Part shown: one piece after another, positions 44,281 through 54,594 of the stretch
Layout: each line of letters starts with the position of its first letter
Numbering within the stretch: the stretch's first letter is position 1
DNA from: Helicobacter sp. MIT 05-5293
Lineage (GTDB): Bacteria; Campylobacterota; Campylobacteria; Campylobacterales; Helicobacteraceae
Assembly: GCF_000765665.2 (NCBI RefSeq)
Contig: NZ_JROZ02000002.1
Location: 186,001-250,000 of the forward strand
Reading direction: 5' to 3'
Length of the DNA: 64,000 nucleotides
Position numbers and translations under genes: made by a program
Notes under the pieces: generated by a model
The model's database searches: none
What the model saw: the letters and a program-made list of their open reading frames with translations, nothing else
What the model was told of the DNA's origin: nothing

Positions 44281-45105
44281 ATGAGAAAATTATTCTATTT
44301 CTTAGCAATGAGCTTTAGCCTCGCCTTTGGCAATATTGAAGACTATAAAGTCAGCACTTGGAATCTGCAAGGTTCTTCGGCAAACACCGAAAGCAAGTGG
44401 AATGTGAGCGTGCGACAGCTGATTACGGGCGACAACCCCGCAAATATCTTGATGATTCAAGAAGCGGGTGCGCTCCCGTCTTCGGCGCGGCGCACAGGGA
44501 GAGTCGTCCAACCCGGCGGCACACCCATAGAAGAATTCACATGGGAGCTAGGCACAAACTCGCGCCCGCGTATGGTGTATATCTACTATGCGCCACTTGA
44601 TGTCGGGGCGCGGCGTGTGAATCTCGCCATAGTGTCCGACAGACGCGCTGATGATGTGTTTGTGGTGAGTCAAAATGTTGTCGCAACCGATACCTCGCGC
44701 CCGGCAATTGGCATTCGCATTGGCAATGATGTGTTTTTCAATATCCACGCCCTTGCAAGCGGTGGGGGCGATGCACCCGCGCTTGTAACAGCAGTGCATG
44801 ATTTTTTTATCAATATGCCCGAAATCAATTGGCTGATTGCGGGCGATTTTAACCGCGAACCCGCGACACTGCAAGCGGGGCTAGACACACGAATCACCAA
44901 TCATATCAATATCATCTCGCCGCGTTCGGCGACACACTTTGGCGCAAGAGGCACAGCGCGAACGCTTGACTATGCTGTGGTGGGGCGCTCAAGCAACACT
45001 CGCACAACACTCGCCCTGCCGCAAATCACCGCGTTGCTGATTGCCGCAAGCATGCGCGCACATCTTTCGTCTGACCATTTTCCTGTCCATTTTGGACGCT
45101 TTTAG
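44281..45105 (+). CDS. cdtB: Cytolethal distending toxin subunit B (DNase I-like)
   Basis: 274 residues with a Sec signal peptide (LFYFLAMSFSLAFG). The DNase I/phosphatase-like active site is complete: STWNLQGS, MIQEAG (E61), NIHALAS (H156), AGDFNRE (D189, N191), LDYAVVG, and SSDHFPV (H266). CdtB enters the host nucleus and damages DNA, blocking the cell cycle at G2/M. A Shine-Dalgarno AAAGGA precedes the ATG, 9 bp after cdtA; cdtC follows after 9 bp. All catalytic residues that I can check are conserved, so the toxin should be active. Confidence 0.97.
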   Translation: MRKLFYFLAMSFSLAFGNIEDYKVSTWNLQGSSANTESKWNVSVRQLITGDNPANILMIQEAGALPSSARRTGRVVQPGGTPIEEFTWELGTNSRPRMVYIYYAPLDVGARRVNLAIVSDRRADDVFVVSQNVVATDTSRPAIGIRIGNDVFFNIHALASGGGDAPALVTAVHDFFINMPEINWLIAGDFNREPATLQAGLDTRITNHINIISPRSATHFGARGTARTLDYAVVGRSSNTRTTLALPQITALLIAASMRAHLSSDHFPVHFGRF

Positions 45106-45114
45106 GAGTTGTTT

Positions 45115-45663
45115 ATGAAAAAGCTACTTGCTCTTATTTTGTTCTCTAGTAGTTTATATGCCGATAATCCCGAAGATTTGCCCGACTTCACCGCTGCATT
45201 TTCGTTGCGAAGCGCGTTGTCGGGTGATATTCTCGCGCCCGACATGGAACACCCAAACTGGAATCTCAAACAAATTATGCTTGATGAAGAGATTCGCAAA
45301 AGCGACCCTTTTGATTCATTTGGCTTGGGCGCGGTGCAGTTTGTGAATACAAACAACCCTAAAATGTGTTTGGGGATTGACGAAAGCGGGCTATTTGCGC
45401 TAAAATCTTGCGAAGAAGACCTGCAAACGCGAAAGCTTGAGACGATTTTTACGATTATCCCCACAACCACTTCAGCGGTGCAGATTCGCTCGTTTGTGCT
45501 AGACAAAACCGAGTGCATGTCGAGCTTTATAAACCCCCGCTTGCCCTCTGGGCGCGGGATTGGCATCAATCCTTGCAGTGTTGATAGGCTCAATTGGGTC
45601 AATCTCAAAAATCTCATGCTGATTTTGCCCGCGCACCTGCCCGCAAAGCTGATTGAACCATAG
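45115..45663 (+). CDS. cdtC: Cytolethal distending toxin subunit C
   Basis: 182 residues from ATG 45115 (AGGAG 6 nt upstream; an in-frame TTG two codons earlier is less likely). Sec signal peptide (KKLLALILFSSSLYA). The mature protein has the CdtA/CdtC lectin-like pattern: VQFVNTNNPKMCLGIDESGLFALKSCEEDLQTRKLETIFTIIPTTTSAVQIRSFVLDKTECM. It partners CdtA in receptor binding. It ends the operon; no clear terminator hairpin is seen in the next 150 bp. Confidence 0.95.
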   Translation: MKKLLALILFSSSLYADNPEDLPDFTAAFSLRSALSGDILAPDMEHPNWNLKQIMLDEEIRKSDPFDSFGLGAVQFVNTNNPKMCLGIDESGLFALKSCEEDLQTRKLETIFTIIPTTTSAVQIRSFVLDKTECMSSFINPRLPSGRGIGINPCSVDRLNWVNLKNLMLILPAHLPAKLIEP

Positions 45664-45819
45664 TTATCAATAAAGTATATTTGTTACTAATTTTCTAAAT
45701 TTATGAAATTATTCTCACAGATACCACTTGAATTACATAACTTATTGTAATGTATAGTTACCTTTTGTAATAAAACTACTTGGAAGGTGTATGAAAATAT
45801 TAAAAATAAGGAGAATGCG

Positions 45820-46179
45820 ATGAAGATACCTAAGAATCAGCAAAAAGCTCTTGCTAAGTTTAGAAATTTTGTATCTTTTAGAAACAAAATTTCACTTATT
45901 TTGTCGCTTATTGTTTTGGGTTGTTATTATGTATTTATTGTGGGCGTGGGAATGTTCCCCGAAATTTTAGGTTATCGTTTGGGACCGAGTTCTGTTACTT
46001 TGGGGATTCTGGTTGGAATGTTTTTGATTGCTTTGTGTGTAATTGCTACAGGGCTTTATACATTCTTAGCAAACTGGTATTTTGACAAGGATCAAGAATC
46101 TATCATTGAAGAATTAAAAGAAAGCGGTGCGATCGAAGCTCTTCAAAGCGGAAAAATTAGCTATAAGGACGAGGAATGA
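45820..46179 (+). CDS. yjcH: DUF485 membrane protein (ActP partner, YjcH-like)
   Basis: 119 residues from ATG 45820, with AAGGAG upstream. Two membrane segments ([51 protein letters not shown]) are preceded by a basic segment with the DUF485 look ([13 protein letters not shown]). YjcH in E. coli is cotranscribed with the acetate permease gene actP; here the stop overlaps the actP start by 4 bp. A carboxy-terminal acidic tail follows the second membrane segment. The exact role is unknown, possibly an accessory subunit. Confidence 0.85.
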   Translation: MKIPKNQQKALAKFRNFVSFRNKISLILSLIVLGCYYVFIVGVGMFPEILGYRLGPSSVTLGILVGMFLIALCVIATGLYTFLANWYFDKDQESIIEELKESGAIEALQSGKISYKDEE

Positions 46180-47834
46180 AACATATTGCAGGTATTTTAA
46201 TCAGTGTAGGGTTTTTGAGTAGTGCTTGTTTAGGAGCGGGATTTGATTTGGGTGAGATTAGCAAAACCTCATTTAATCCCATTGCTACTGGAATGTTTTT
46301 AGCTTTTGTGCTTGCGACTTTGTTTATCACTTATCTTTCCAACAAAAAAAGCAAGTCTGCGGGTGGATTCTATACTGCGGGCGGCAATATCACAGGTATG
46401 CAAAATGGCACAGCGATTGCCGGAGACTTTATGAGTGCGGCAAGCTTTTTGGGCATTACTGCGTTGGTATTTACTAATGGTTTTGATGGATTGATTTATT
46501 CGATTGGATTCTTGGCAGGTTGGCCTATTATCCTTTTTCTTATTGCAGAAAAGTTTCGTAATCTCGGTAAATTTACCTTTGCAGATATTACAGCCTATCG
46601 CTTAGAAGCAAAGCCTATTCGTATTATTTCTGCTATTTCAGCTTTGAGTGTGATTGTCTTTTATCTTATTGCGCAAATGGTAGGTGCAGGACAACTTATT
46701 CAAGTGCTTTTTGGGCTTCCTTATACTTTGGCAGTTATCTTGGTGGGAATCTTGATGATTTGCTATGTCGTCTTTGGTGGAATGCACGCAACTACTTGGG
46801 TGCAAATCATTAAGGCGATATTGCTTTTAGCAGGTGCAAGTTTTATGGCAATTATGATTTTGTATTTGACAAAATTTGATTTGAGTTATTATTTTTCTCA
46901 AGCAATTGCGCATCACCCTAAGGGAGAAAGCATTATGTCGCCAGGTGGATTCTTACCTGATACGATTTCTGCGTTGAGTTTGGGGCTTGCATTGATGTTT
47001 GGGACAGCGGGCTTACCTCATATTTTGATGCGGTTTTTCACGGTCAAAGATGCCAAAGAAGCGCGTAAATCTGTGTTTTATGCGACAGGTTTAATCGGAT
47101 ACTTTTATATTTTAACCTTTGTGATTGGTTTTGGTGCGATTGCGCTTTTATTAGGGAATCCGGACTTTACAAATGCTGATGGGAGCTTTAATGGAATCAC
47201 CAATATGGTGGCTGTGAATCTCGCACAAGTTTTGGGTGGAGATTTGTTTTTAGGCTTTATTTCTGCAGTGGCGTTTGCGACTATTTTGGCGGTGGTTTCT
47301 GGATTGGCGATTTCTGGCGCAGGTGCGATTAGCCACGACTTGTTTGTCAATGTCGTTAAAAATGGACAATGTGATCCTAAGCTTGAGATGAAGGTAACCA
47401 AACTCGCTACGATTGGGATTGGTGTTTTTGCGATTATCTTAGGGATCATTTTTGAGAATCAAAATGTTGCTTTCACGGTGGGATTAGCCTTTGCGATTGC
47501 GGCAAGTGTAAATTTCCCTATTTTGCTTTTGTGTATTTATTGGAAAAATCTCACGACTAAAGGTGCATTTTGGGGCGGTTTGATAGGGCTTATTGTCGTG
47601 CTTACTTTGGTGCTTTTAAGTCCAAGTATTTGGGTGAAAAGCTTTGGTTTTGAGAGTGCGATTTTCCCTTATGATCACCCTGCGATTTTTACGATGCCGC
47701 TGACTTTTATTGCGATTTTTGTGATTTCAAAACTTGATTTTTCCGAGAGAGCAAAGATTGACAAGGCAGGATTTGAAGCGCAAGACTTCCGCGCACAAAG
47801 CGGTGTAGGGATCTCTGAAGCAGTTGCGCATTGA
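46176..47834 (+). CDS. actP: Cation/acetate symporter ActP (SSS family)
   Basis: 552 residues with about 13-14 membrane segments and a possible N-terminal signal ([16 protein letters not shown]). SSS-family signatures include [33 protein letters not shown], the Na+-coupled family motif around [11 protein letters not shown], and [36 protein letters not shown]. It takes up acetate or related short carboxylates with a cation. Translationally coupled to the DUF485 gene, the usual pairing. Confidence 0.9.
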   Translation: MKHIAGILISVGFLSSACLGAGFDLGEISKTSFNPIATGMFLAFVLATLFITYLSNKKSKSAGGFYTAGGNITGMQNGTAIAGDFMSAASFLGITALVFTNGFDGLIYSIGFLAGWPIILFLIAEKFRNLGKFTFADITAYRLEAKPIRIISAISALSVIVFYLIAQMVGAGQLIQVLFGLPYTLAVILVGILMICYVVFGGMHATTWVQIIKAILLLAGASFMAIMILYLTKFDLSYYFSQAIAHHPKGESIMSPGGFLPDTISALSLGLALMFGTAGLPHILMRFFTVKDAKEARKSVFYATGLIGYFYILTFVIGFGAIALLLGNPDFTNADGSFNGITNMVAVNLAQVLGGDLFLGFISAVAFATILAVVSGLAISGAGAISHDLFVNVVKNGQCDPKLEMKVTKLATIGIGVFAIILGIIFENQNVAFTVGLAFAIAASVNFPILLLCIYWKNLTTKGAFWGGLIGLIVVLTLVLLSPSIWVKSFGFESAIFPYDHPAIFTMPLTFIAIFVISKLDFSERAKIDKAGFEAQDFRAQSGVGISEAVAH

Positions 47835-47919
47835 CGCACTGCTTTTTGAATTTGCTAAAACACCAAGGATTCAGTAAAGAAGCGTATGAGAAAGAATATG
47901 CTGATGCTTTTTAAAGGCT

Positions 47920-48687
47920 CTATGCAGTAAAAACTTGAATGATTTTCCACAAAGTCATAAATATCGAAAATGCGTAAATTCCCAAAAGTGCGTATCGGTG
48001 GTTTTTAAGACTTGTTTTACTGATAAGATAGATTCCTAGTGCTACGCCTATCATTGAGGAGATGCCGATGATTAGCCCTGCGTGAAAGTCTATCAAGTCA
48101 TGCGCTGCAAGAGAGATGCTCCCCGAGATTGAAGCAAAGATGATGAAAAAAAGCGAAATTGGCACAACTTTTTTAGAATCAAATCCTAGATAGTAAGCAA
48201 GGATAGGAGCGAGGATTAGTCCTCCTCCGACACCTAAAGAAACTGCAAAAATTCCTGTAAGTGTGCCTGCAAAAATCATCATCAGTTTTTGTTTGGTAGG
48301 ATCTTGAATCGGTGGCGTGGGATTGGCTTGTGTCTTGACATTAAAGGCGTATTTGTAGAGGCTCACGCAGCTTAGCGCAAAAAACAAAAGCAATAAGATT
48401 TTAGAATCCAAAGTATCGACAATAAGTCCGCTAAAACTTGCGCCAATAAGCCCTCCAATACCGACAAAAACGCCATCAGCAATGGCAAGATTCTTTTTAT
48501 AGATATTAATCAATGAGCCAAAAGTCGAGGAAAACACCATTTGCATAATCGAAATACCAATAGCATATTCCATTTCTAGCCCTAAAAGCAACAAAGAAGG
48601 CACGATGATAACCCCGCCACCTATCCCAAAGAATCCAGCACAAACACCGCTTATCAAGCCAATAGCGATTAATATTTCTACACCCAT
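47920..48687 (-). CDS. TauE/SafE-family membrane permease
   Basis: 255 residues with about seven or eight membrane segments and two similar halves, each starting with the family's glycine-rich motif: IGLISGVCAGFFGIGGGVIIVPSLLLLG and AGTLTGIFAVSLGVGGGLILAPILAYYLG. TauE/SafE proteins export sulfite or sulfoacetate or import other small anions. The gene stands alone, convergent with actP, so the substrate cannot be inferred from context. Confidence 0.85.
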   Translation of the reverse strand: MGVEILIAIGLISGVCAGFFGIGGGVIIVPSLLLLGLEMEYAIGISIMQMVFSSTFGSLINIYKKNLAIADGVFVGIGGLIGASFSGLIVDTLDSKILLLLFFALSCVSLYKYAFNVKTQANPTPPIQDPTKQKLMMIFAGTLTGIFAVSLGVGGGLILAPILAYYLGFDSKKVVPISLFFIIFASISGSISLAAHDLIDFHAGLIIGISSMIGVALGIYLISKTSLKNHRYALLGIYAFSIFMTLWKIIQVFTA

Positions 48688-48827
48688 TTGTTTTAAGAAT
48701 CCTTTTTAAAAGTTGTGTTTATTATAGCATAGCATTGTCATTTGGTTGAGTGATTTGGCATTAAACCATAATGGAATTATCTTTGCTTATTGGTTTAAAG
48801 CGTATGTTTGGTAGGTCAAACTAAAAT

Positions 48828-49769
48828 GTGTTTGAAGTTCAATTTGAAGGATATAAAGCTACGATGAATGTTACACTCACACAGAATTATATTCAAATCA
48901 CCGTAGAAGAAGACAACGAGTTTTTGAAAAAGGCACTTGCTTATGCAGAAAAATATTTTTCTAAAAGCTATCGCCTTTCACGAACCGTGCTTATTTTGGA
49001 CGATGGAGAGCGATTTAAAAAAGATTATTTAGTCAATTGGGCGTATCACGCTTTTGGGCAAGATGAAAAGCATCAAAAGATTCATAATCTTGTAGATTCT
49101 GTGAATCCAGCTTCTGAAGAAAGCCACGAGGGAGAATATACAGAATCCTCTGATAAAGAAGATACGCATCAATCCACAGAAGAGCCCTTGCAGGATTTGA
49201 AAAACCTACTTGATTTTACTTATCTGCCTATTCGTATTAAAATCGTGAGTAAAAATTCATTGATTCAACGTGTGAAAATTGCCTTGAGACTGCTTAATTC
49301 AAGACGTGTAATGCTCAAAATGGATCAAGCCAATAGCGTAGCTAGACGATACATTGCGCATATTTTTGAAGATTATTATGTCGGGTGTGATCGTGATGAA
49401 ATTTATTTGGATTGCACAAAGCCTTATTTTTGGGAAAGTATTATGAATCTGATTAGTTTTAAGGTGATTCATAATGTGATTTTGGATTTTGATTATGATA
49501 GTTTTAAGAATCGCGGAGGTTTGGGGAGCTTTGATGATTCGTTTTTGACCGATGAAGAAAGAGTGCTAAGAGGTTGCTATATGACATTAGAGAGCCATTA
49601 TCAAGATGATTTTGAGCTGGTCAAAAAGCGTTATTTAAAACTTGCAAAAGAATATCACCCTGATAATGTTTTCGGACAAGATGAGCAAATCGTAGAAAGC
49701 TACAATGATCGCTTTAGAAAGATTCAAGAAGCTTATGAGAAAATTAAGCATTATCTTCGCGCATCGTAA
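48828..49769 (+). CDS. Protein with C-terminal DnaJ domain
   Basis: 313 residues from GTG 48828 (ATG at 48864 is the alternative). The N-terminal 240 residues have no domain I recognise; a Glu/Ser-rich linker (SEESHEGEYTESSDKEDTHQSTEE) divides them. The last ~65 residues are a J domain: FELVKKRYLKLAKEYHPDNVFGQDEQIVESYNDRFRKIQEAYEKI, with the HPD tripeptide that stimulates DnaK intact. A J domain at the C-terminus suggests a specialised co-chaperone. Convergent with the endonuclease gene, with only 4 bp between their ends. Confidence 0.8.
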   Translation: MFEVQFEGYKATMNVTLTQNYIQITVEEDNEFLKKALAYAEKYFSKSYRLSRTVLILDDGERFKKDYLVNWAYHAFGQDEKHQKIHNLVDSVNPASEESHEGEYTESSDKEDTHQSTEEPLQDLKNLLDFTYLPIRIKIVSKNSLIQRVKIALRLLNSRRVMLKMDQANSVARRYIAHIFEDYYVGCDRDEIYLDCTKPYFWESIMNLISFKVIHNVILDFDYDSFKNRGGLGSFDDSFLTDEERVLRGCYMTLESHYQDDFELVKKRYLKLAKEYHPDNVFGQDEQIVESYNDRFRKIQEAYEKIKHYLRAS

Positions 49770-49773
49770 CTAA

Positions 49774-50484
49774 TCATTTATTTTTAGAATCTTTTAAATC
49801 AAGCCACGCTCGTTCGTATTCGTTAGGTGGATAGCGTTTGTCCCATTGTTGCATTAACCTTTTTTCAGCAGGTGTAAGCGTGATACCATAATGTGCGCTC
49901 ATATATAAATAGACACGCGCAATCAAGCCCTTAGAATAATCTGCGGGATAGAATCTTTTTGCTTTAAAATCTGTATAGACGAGGCATTTTCCGTATTGTG
50001 TGTAGGCGATATTTGCGGGAGGCTCATCATAAGCATAATTACTTCTGTCGGCATTGATTTCTCCGATAGCCGGGAGGAGGTTGCGTATATCCGATTCCAT
50101 TTGCACAAATTTTTTATCTTTTTGGCACGCTTTGCGTCCGCCATTTTTCCAACAAGGCAAGTTTCCGCCAAAACGATGCGCAGGCATAATATGTTCAAAC
50201 TCGATTCTTTGTGCACGGATATTAGGCTTACCTTGTTTGGTTAGGGCATTGCGTGGGGTGTATCGGTCTGATGAGATAATCTTTAGCGTATCAGTATCAA
50301 ATTCTACACCGCAGTAAAACTCTTGTGTGAATTGATGCTCCTTGTAGGCTTTTTTGAGAAATGCTTTGCTTTGGGCAAAATTTTTGGGTGTGTTTTGAGG
50401 AGATATTTGCTTGCCTGCACACGCACACAGCAATAAACCCAACGCGCCAAGAATCACTAAGCGAAAAACAAAGCGGATATACAT
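49774..50484 (-). CDS. Endonuclease I (EndA/Dns-type) lipoprotein
   Basis: 236 residues from ATG 50484 (AAAAAGG upstream; the longer frame to 50601 adds a non-signal-like extension). The N-terminus is a lipoprotein signal (LVILGALGLLLCACAGK). The nuclease domain has the beta-beta-alpha metal motif RIEFEHIMPAHRFG, then NLLPAIGEINADRSNYAYDE, as in EndA/Dns periplasmic nucleases. It degrades DNA outside the cytoplasm and has no known pairing with the adjacent genes. It may limit uptake of foreign DNA, as Dns does in Campylobacter and Vibrio; that is family knowledge. Confidence 0.85.
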   Translation of the reverse strand: MYIRFVFRLVILGALGLLLCACAGKQISPQNTPKNFAQSKAFLKKAYKEHQFTQEFYCGVEFDTDTLKIISSDRYTPRNALTKQGKPNIRAQRIEFEHIMPAHRFGGNLPCWKNGGRKACQKDKKFVQMESDIRNLLPAIGEINADRSNYAYDEPPANIAYTQYGKCLVYTDFKAKRFYPADYSKGLIARVYLYMSAHYGITLTPAEKRLMQQWDKRYPPNEYERAWLDLKDSKNK

Positions 50485-50637
50485 TAAACCTTTTTGGGGA
50501 GAGTGTGTGTGGTTGGATTGGTCGTGATAGTGATGTATAAGAAACATTGTGTTAGTTGTGAGAGGAAAGAATGGTCGCAAACATAGAATCTGCAAAACCA
50601 AAAATCATCTCTGTTTGCAAGAGATGATTGGCAGCGA

Positions 50638-50865
50638 TTAAGCTTTATGTGTTTTGCGGTATTCTAAGATCATAGCATACGCTTCATCTTTGAGGCGCAA
50701 TTTTTGCTTTTTGAGTGTTTCTAACTCCATATCACTCATCATTTCTTCGCCATTTTCGATTTTTTGGATACGATCATCAAGCTCATTATGCTCTTCAAAA
50801 ATCTTTGCAAAATGCGCATCATGCGTTTTTAGAGCGGTAACTTCATCGCGATATTCGTGGAACAT
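50638..50865 (-). CDS. YdcH/DUF465 small helical protein
   Basis: 75 residues, almost entirely helical (FHEYRDEVTALKTHDAHFAKIFEEHNELDDRIQKIENGEEMMSDMELETLKKQKLRLKDEAYAMIL). The HxxF...LD..I..IE...LK..KL.LKDE pattern is that of DUF465 (YdcH). Function unknown. Single gene with a Shine-Dalgarno AAGGAG upstream. Confidence 0.85.
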   Translation of the reverse strand: MFHEYRDEVTALKTHDAHFAKIFEEHNELDDRIQKIENGEEMMSDMELETLKKQKLRLKDEAYAMILEYRKTHKA

Positions 50866-50978
50866 TTGGTCTCCTTAAATGTAGATTCTAAATCATATTG
50901 TAAGATAAATTTGATAATAGCAAAAATTTTTGTGCCAACTCATTATAAATATCAACTTTGAATCCTATAAAAGAAGCA

Positions 50979-52199
50979 TTAACTGCGATAATCAGCGTTG
51001 ATTTTGACATATTCATGTCCTAAATCGCAACCATAAGCCTTGAAGCTTCCCTCTCCTATGCCCAAGTCGCATACAATTCTAAAGCTTTCTTGTTTCATTA
51101 CTTCTGCGGCAAGTTTTTCATTTGCTTCATCAAAGAGAATCTTTTCACAATCAAACACAAGCACATCGTTAAAATAAATTTTGAGCGTTTCTTCTTTCGC
51201 CATTACCCCGCAAGAGCCGATAGTAGAAGCGATCCTTCCCCAATTAGGATCACCGCCGAAAATTGCTGTTTTGACAAGTGGAGAATTAGTAAGAGCTTTG
51301 GCTGCCTTAATGGCTTCTTGTTCGTTGAGTGCGCCTTTGACTTCAAAAGCTACAAGCTTGGTCGCACCTTCTCCATCACGCACAATGTCTGTGGCAAGTT
51401 TGTGCATCACAAGACGCAAAGCTTCTTTGAATGCTTCTTCATCATACGCACCGCTTTTATGATTAGCAAATAAAAACACAGAATCATTTGTGCTTGTATC
51501 CCCATCTACGCTGATGGCATTAAAAGTCGTATGAGCGCATTCTTTGAGGAGAGATTCTGCATGAGAATCTGGCACACACGCATCAGTTGTGATATAGCAC
51601 AGCATTGTGGCTAAGGCGGGTTCAATCATTCCTGCACCTTTTGCCATTGCGCCGATGCAAAAGCTTTCTCCAGATTCTAACTCTACTCTTAAAGCAATTT
51701 CTTTGCTAAAAGAATCTGTCGTGCGTATCGCATCAGCCGCCCGTGAGTGAGCTTGAGGGTCATTTGCATACAAGCAAAAAGATTCAAAAGAAGAGATGAT
51801 TTTTTCTTTGGGCAAATATTGTCCTATGACTCCTGTGCTAGACATTATGGGATTTTGAATGTGAGGAAATTTCTTCTGAAGAGTGTGGAGAATCTCCTGC
51901 ACATCTTGCACACCTTTTTGACCCGTCATGGCATTTGCATTTTTAGTATTAATCAGCACGAAATTACTTTTTTTGCCCTGCACAAATTGTTTAAAATGCA
52001 CTATGGGCGCAGCTTGGAATCGATTGCTCGTGAAAATTGCAAAAGGCATAAGTGGTTCTTCAAAATGGATAAAAGCTACATCAAGTGCAGGCGCACCATT
52101 TTCTAATGGCGACTTTAAACCTGCACTCACGCCATCAGCATAGAATCCTTTTGGGGCATTGATACCTCCTTGAATAGGAAAGATTTCAAATTTAGACAT
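50979..52199 (-). CDS. argJ: Glutamate N-acetyltransferase / amino-acid acetyltransferase ArgJ
   Basis: 406 residues. The self-cleavage/nucleophile region [25 protein letters not shown] (Thr in ATML) is intact, as are [29 protein letters not shown] and the C-terminal NPHNWGR-like [17 protein letters not shown]. ArgJ recycles the acetyl group in arginine biosynthesis. It overlaps the upstream potassium-channel gene by 8 bp, an odd functional pairing also suggestive of a compact operon. Confidence 0.95.
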   Translation of the reverse strand: MSKFEIFPIQGGINAPKGFYADGVSAGLKSPLENGAPALDVAFIHFEEPLMPFAIFTSNRFQAAPIVHFKQFVQGKKSNFVLINTKNANAMTGQKGVQDVQEILHTLQKKFPHIQNPIMSSTGVIGQYLPKEKIISSFESFCLYANDPQAHSRAADAIRTTDSFSKEIALRVELESGESFCIGAMAKGAGMIEPALATMLCYITTDACVPDSHAESLLKECAHTTFNAISVDGDTSTNDSVFLFANHKSGAYDEEAFKEALRLVMHKLATDIVRDGEGATKLVAFEVKGALNEQEAIKAAKALTNSPLVKTAIFGGDPNWGRIASTIGSCGVMAKEETLKIYFNDVLVFDCEKILFDEANEKLAAEVMKQESFRIVCDLGIGEGSFKAYGCDLGHEYVKINADYRS

Positions 52200-53319
52200 A
52201 ATCCACCTCCCGTGGTTTTTGTTTTTTAACGATCAATCGTTTGGTTGCTCGGATACTTTCACTTGAGCCGATGACAAGCAGTTTGCATTCGCTTGAGACG
52301 ACTGTGTTGCCATTAGGCATCGTGATATATTTGCCATCTTTTTGTGTAAGTCCTACGACAGAGACATTGGTTACATCACGGAAATGTGCTTCTTTGAGTT
52401 TTTTAAGCACGAGCCATGAATAGCGTGGGACAATGATTTCTTCCAAATCAAGTAATGTGTCCCGTTTGTATAAGAATCTCTCTAAAAGATTCTCCATATC
52501 GGGGCGCACTGCCATTGCGGAGATTCTTTGTGCCATTAATTCTGAAGCTGAAACAACGGAATCGCAACCTATTTTTTTGAGTTTTTGTGCTTCTTCTTGC
52601 GAGTTTGCAGTGGCGATGATGTAGTAAGGTTTCCGATGTAGCTCTTCTTCAAAAAGTCTCGCACTTACAATCATTGTAATATTATCTGCAGGATTTTTAG
52701 AAAAACTTACAATGCCTTTTGCACTGGAAAGGTGGGATTTTAGCATCGCAATTTGCGTATGAGGATCATCGACAATGTAATAAGGATATTTATGTTTTTG
52801 CGCTTGTTCTGCAAAATCTGGCGAATTATCGACAACCACAAAAGGAATATGGGATTTTAAAAATTGCCGACATAACTCAATAGTAAAATCATTGTGATAG
52901 CATATCACATAATGATTTGTCAAACGCGCTATTTTATAAATCATCTTTTGCTCCTTAATTAATGCAATGAGCTTACCATCATTGACTACACTCATAATAA
53001 AAGCTACGCCAAAAGTTACCACCCCCGCACCACAAATCATCAAAAGCACGGTGAATAAAATAGTAATCGTTCCAAACTTATCTTCGTTAAGCGAACCAAA
53101 TCCTGTATTTGTGAAAGTGTAAGAGGCTTGAAAAAAAGCCTGCATTAAATCATAGTCTTCGAGGATTAAGTATCCTAATGTGCCAAAAAGCAAGAAAAGC
53201 TGAACAAGAACGAAAGGAAGACGGAAAGGTTTAAGCTGTTCATACAATTCTCCTGATAAATTAATATCAGGTTTTGGGCGATTGCCTAGATTGAGAATTT
53301 TTTTAATTTTTGCAAACAA
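52192..53319 (-). CDS. Potassium channel protein with RCK (TrkA-N) domain, KchA-like
   Basis: 375 residues. Two membrane segments ([47 protein letters not shown]) flank a pore loop with [17 protein letters not shown], where TGFG stands in the place of the usual TxGYG selectivity filter. Then comes an RCK domain ([30 protein letters not shown], repeated nucleotide-fold elements) and a TrkA-C-like end. H. pylori has an equivalent channel next to rpmB (HP0490-HP0491), the same order as here. Confidence 0.85.
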   Translation of the reverse strand: MFAKIKKILNLGNRPKPDINLSGELYEQLKPFRLPFVLVQLFLLFGTLGYLILEDYDLMQAFFQASYTFTNTGFGSLNEDKFGTITILFTVLLMICGAGVVTFGVAFIMSVVNDGKLIALIKEQKMIYKIARLTNHYVICYHNDFTIELCRQFLKSHIPFVVVDNSPDFAEQAQKHKYPYYIVDDPHTQIAMLKSHLSSAKGIVSFSKNPADNITMIVSARLFEEELHRKPYYIIATANSQEEAQKLKKIGCDSVVSASELMAQRISAMAVRPDMENLLERFLYKRDTLLDLEEIIVPRYSWLVLKKLKEAHFRDVTNVSVVGLTQKDGKYITMPNGNTVVSSECKLLVIGSSESIRATKRLIVKKQKPREVDYV

Positions 53320-53347
53320 GGCTTTACGCCTTTACTCTAAAAACACT

Positions 53348-53536
53348 TTATGAATATTTTTTCATTGTCCGTAAAGTGGAAGCTGCAACTTTTACTCTCA
53401 CACTCGAACCATCTTCAAGCTTGATACGGATACTTCTAAGATTTGGAAGCGAACGTCTTTTCTTTTTATTGTTTGCGTGGCTAACATGATTGCCTACCAT
53501 TGGACCTTTGCCCGTAAAAAAACATTTTTTTGCCAT
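53348..53536 (-). CDS. rpmB: 50S ribosomal protein L28
   Basis: 62 residues from ATG 53536 ([38 protein letters not shown]), the normal L28 start; an ATG two codons further upstream is less likely. Basic, with L28 signatures GNxVSHAxxKxKRR and ending [13 protein letters not shown]. It carries no Zn-binding Cys pair apart from a lone Cys near the N-terminus. Confidence 0.97.
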   Translation of the reverse strand: MAKKCFFTGKGPMVGNHVSHANNKKKRRSLPNLRSIRIKLEDGSSVRVKVAASTLRTMKKYS

Positions 53537-53604
53537 AATCAACCTTTAGTATAAAAATAAGTGGTAGATTCTAGTCAAATTTACCACAAAATCACCTTAA
53601 AAAA

Positions 53605-54582
53605 TTATTTGAGTAGAACACTCATTCCGACACGCAATCCTTGAATCTCTGTCGTAGGATAAGCTTCAACCTCGAAAGTTTTCACATCATAACCTTTATT
53701 TGCGCTTGTCGCTCTCCATGTCGCAAAGTCTCCCATTGCTGCAACATAGGTTATTTCAAATTCAGCTTCTGTATTTAATGCAGGAATAAAAGCTTTAAAA
53801 TGTTGTCCTTTGGGGAAATCTTTGAGGCGATTTTCTGGCACAGAGAAACGAATCCACGCATCTTTCATATCAATCATCATTGCCACAGGGAATCCGCTCG
53901 GAGCAAGTTCGCCTTCGTGTAACAAAACATTGCTTATTTCCCCATTAGCTGGGGCAATAGCTTGAGTATCTTTAGCATAGCTTTCTACTTCATTGACTTG
54001 CCCCGCAGCGGCATCTTCTTTGGCTCTTGCAGCGGCTTTTGTTTCATTAGTCGCACCATCTAAAGCGATTTTGTATTGTTGATAGGCGACATTTTCGTTA
54101 TGTTTGGCTGTGGTGTAATTTGCATATGCTTCATCGCGTCTTTGCTGACTGATAACACCATCTTTGTAGAGAGATTCGATTCTGTCATAAGTGCTTTTGG
54201 CAAGATTTGCCATTGCTTTTGCCCCTTGCCATAAATCTTTAGCTGATTGGATTGTTTCTACCCTTGCTCCTTGATTTGCTTCTGTGCTTAGGGCTTTAGC
54301 GGCTTCATATCCTGCTTTTGCTTGTTCTAATTTTGCTTGAAGCTCTGGCGAATCAATACTATAAATCAAATCACCCTTTTTGATACTATCACCCTTTTTG
54401 ACAAAAATATTCTCAATCCTCCCCGCTACTTTTGAAGAAATAGCATATTCTCGCGCTTCAACTTGTGCATAAATTTTCTCATCTTTAGGCTGATAAGCAC
54501 GCACAAAACTTACCGCGAGCCAAAGCAAAAATGCCAATGCAATGAAGACAAGAGCTATTATTTTGATGCTAAAATGTTTCAT
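53605..54582 (-). CDS. HlyD-family membrane fusion protein
   Basis: 325 residues. One N-terminal membrane segment (IIALVFIALAFLLWLAVSFV), a lipoyl half-motif (EYAISSKVAGRIENIFVKKGDSIKKGDLIYSID), an alpha-helical hairpin (ELQAKLEQAKAGYEAA...RRDEAYANYTTAKHNENVAYQQY), the second lipoyl half (KDTQAIAPANGEISNVLLHEGELAPSGFPVAMM) and a beta-barrel. It links an inner-membrane pump to TolC. It follows the TolC-like gene by 12 bp, but no pump gene follows: rpmB is next. Confidence 0.9.
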   Translation of the reverse strand: MKHFSIKIIALVFIALAFLLWLAVSFVRAYQPKDEKIYAQVEAREYAISSKVAGRIENIFVKKGDSIKKGDLIYSIDSPELQAKLEQAKAGYEAAKALSTEANQGARVETIQSAKDLWQGAKAMANLAKSTYDRIESLYKDGVISQQRRDEAYANYTTAKHNENVAYQQYKIALDGATNETKAAARAKEDAAAGQVNEVESYAKDTQAIAPANGEISNVLLHEGELAPSGFPVAMMIDMKDAWIRFSVPENRLKDFPKGQHFKAFIPALNTEAEFEITYVAAMGDFATWRATSANKGYDVKTFEVEAYPTTEIQGLRVGMSVLLK

Positions 54583-54594
54583 AAAACTCCTTTG

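Noticed and set aside
47846..47914. Short protein-like frame after actP (LLKHQGFSKEAYEKEYADAF then stop)
   Set aside because: It looks like the tail of some protein, but it has no start codon outside actP and is too short to assign; it may be chance or a tiny remnant.
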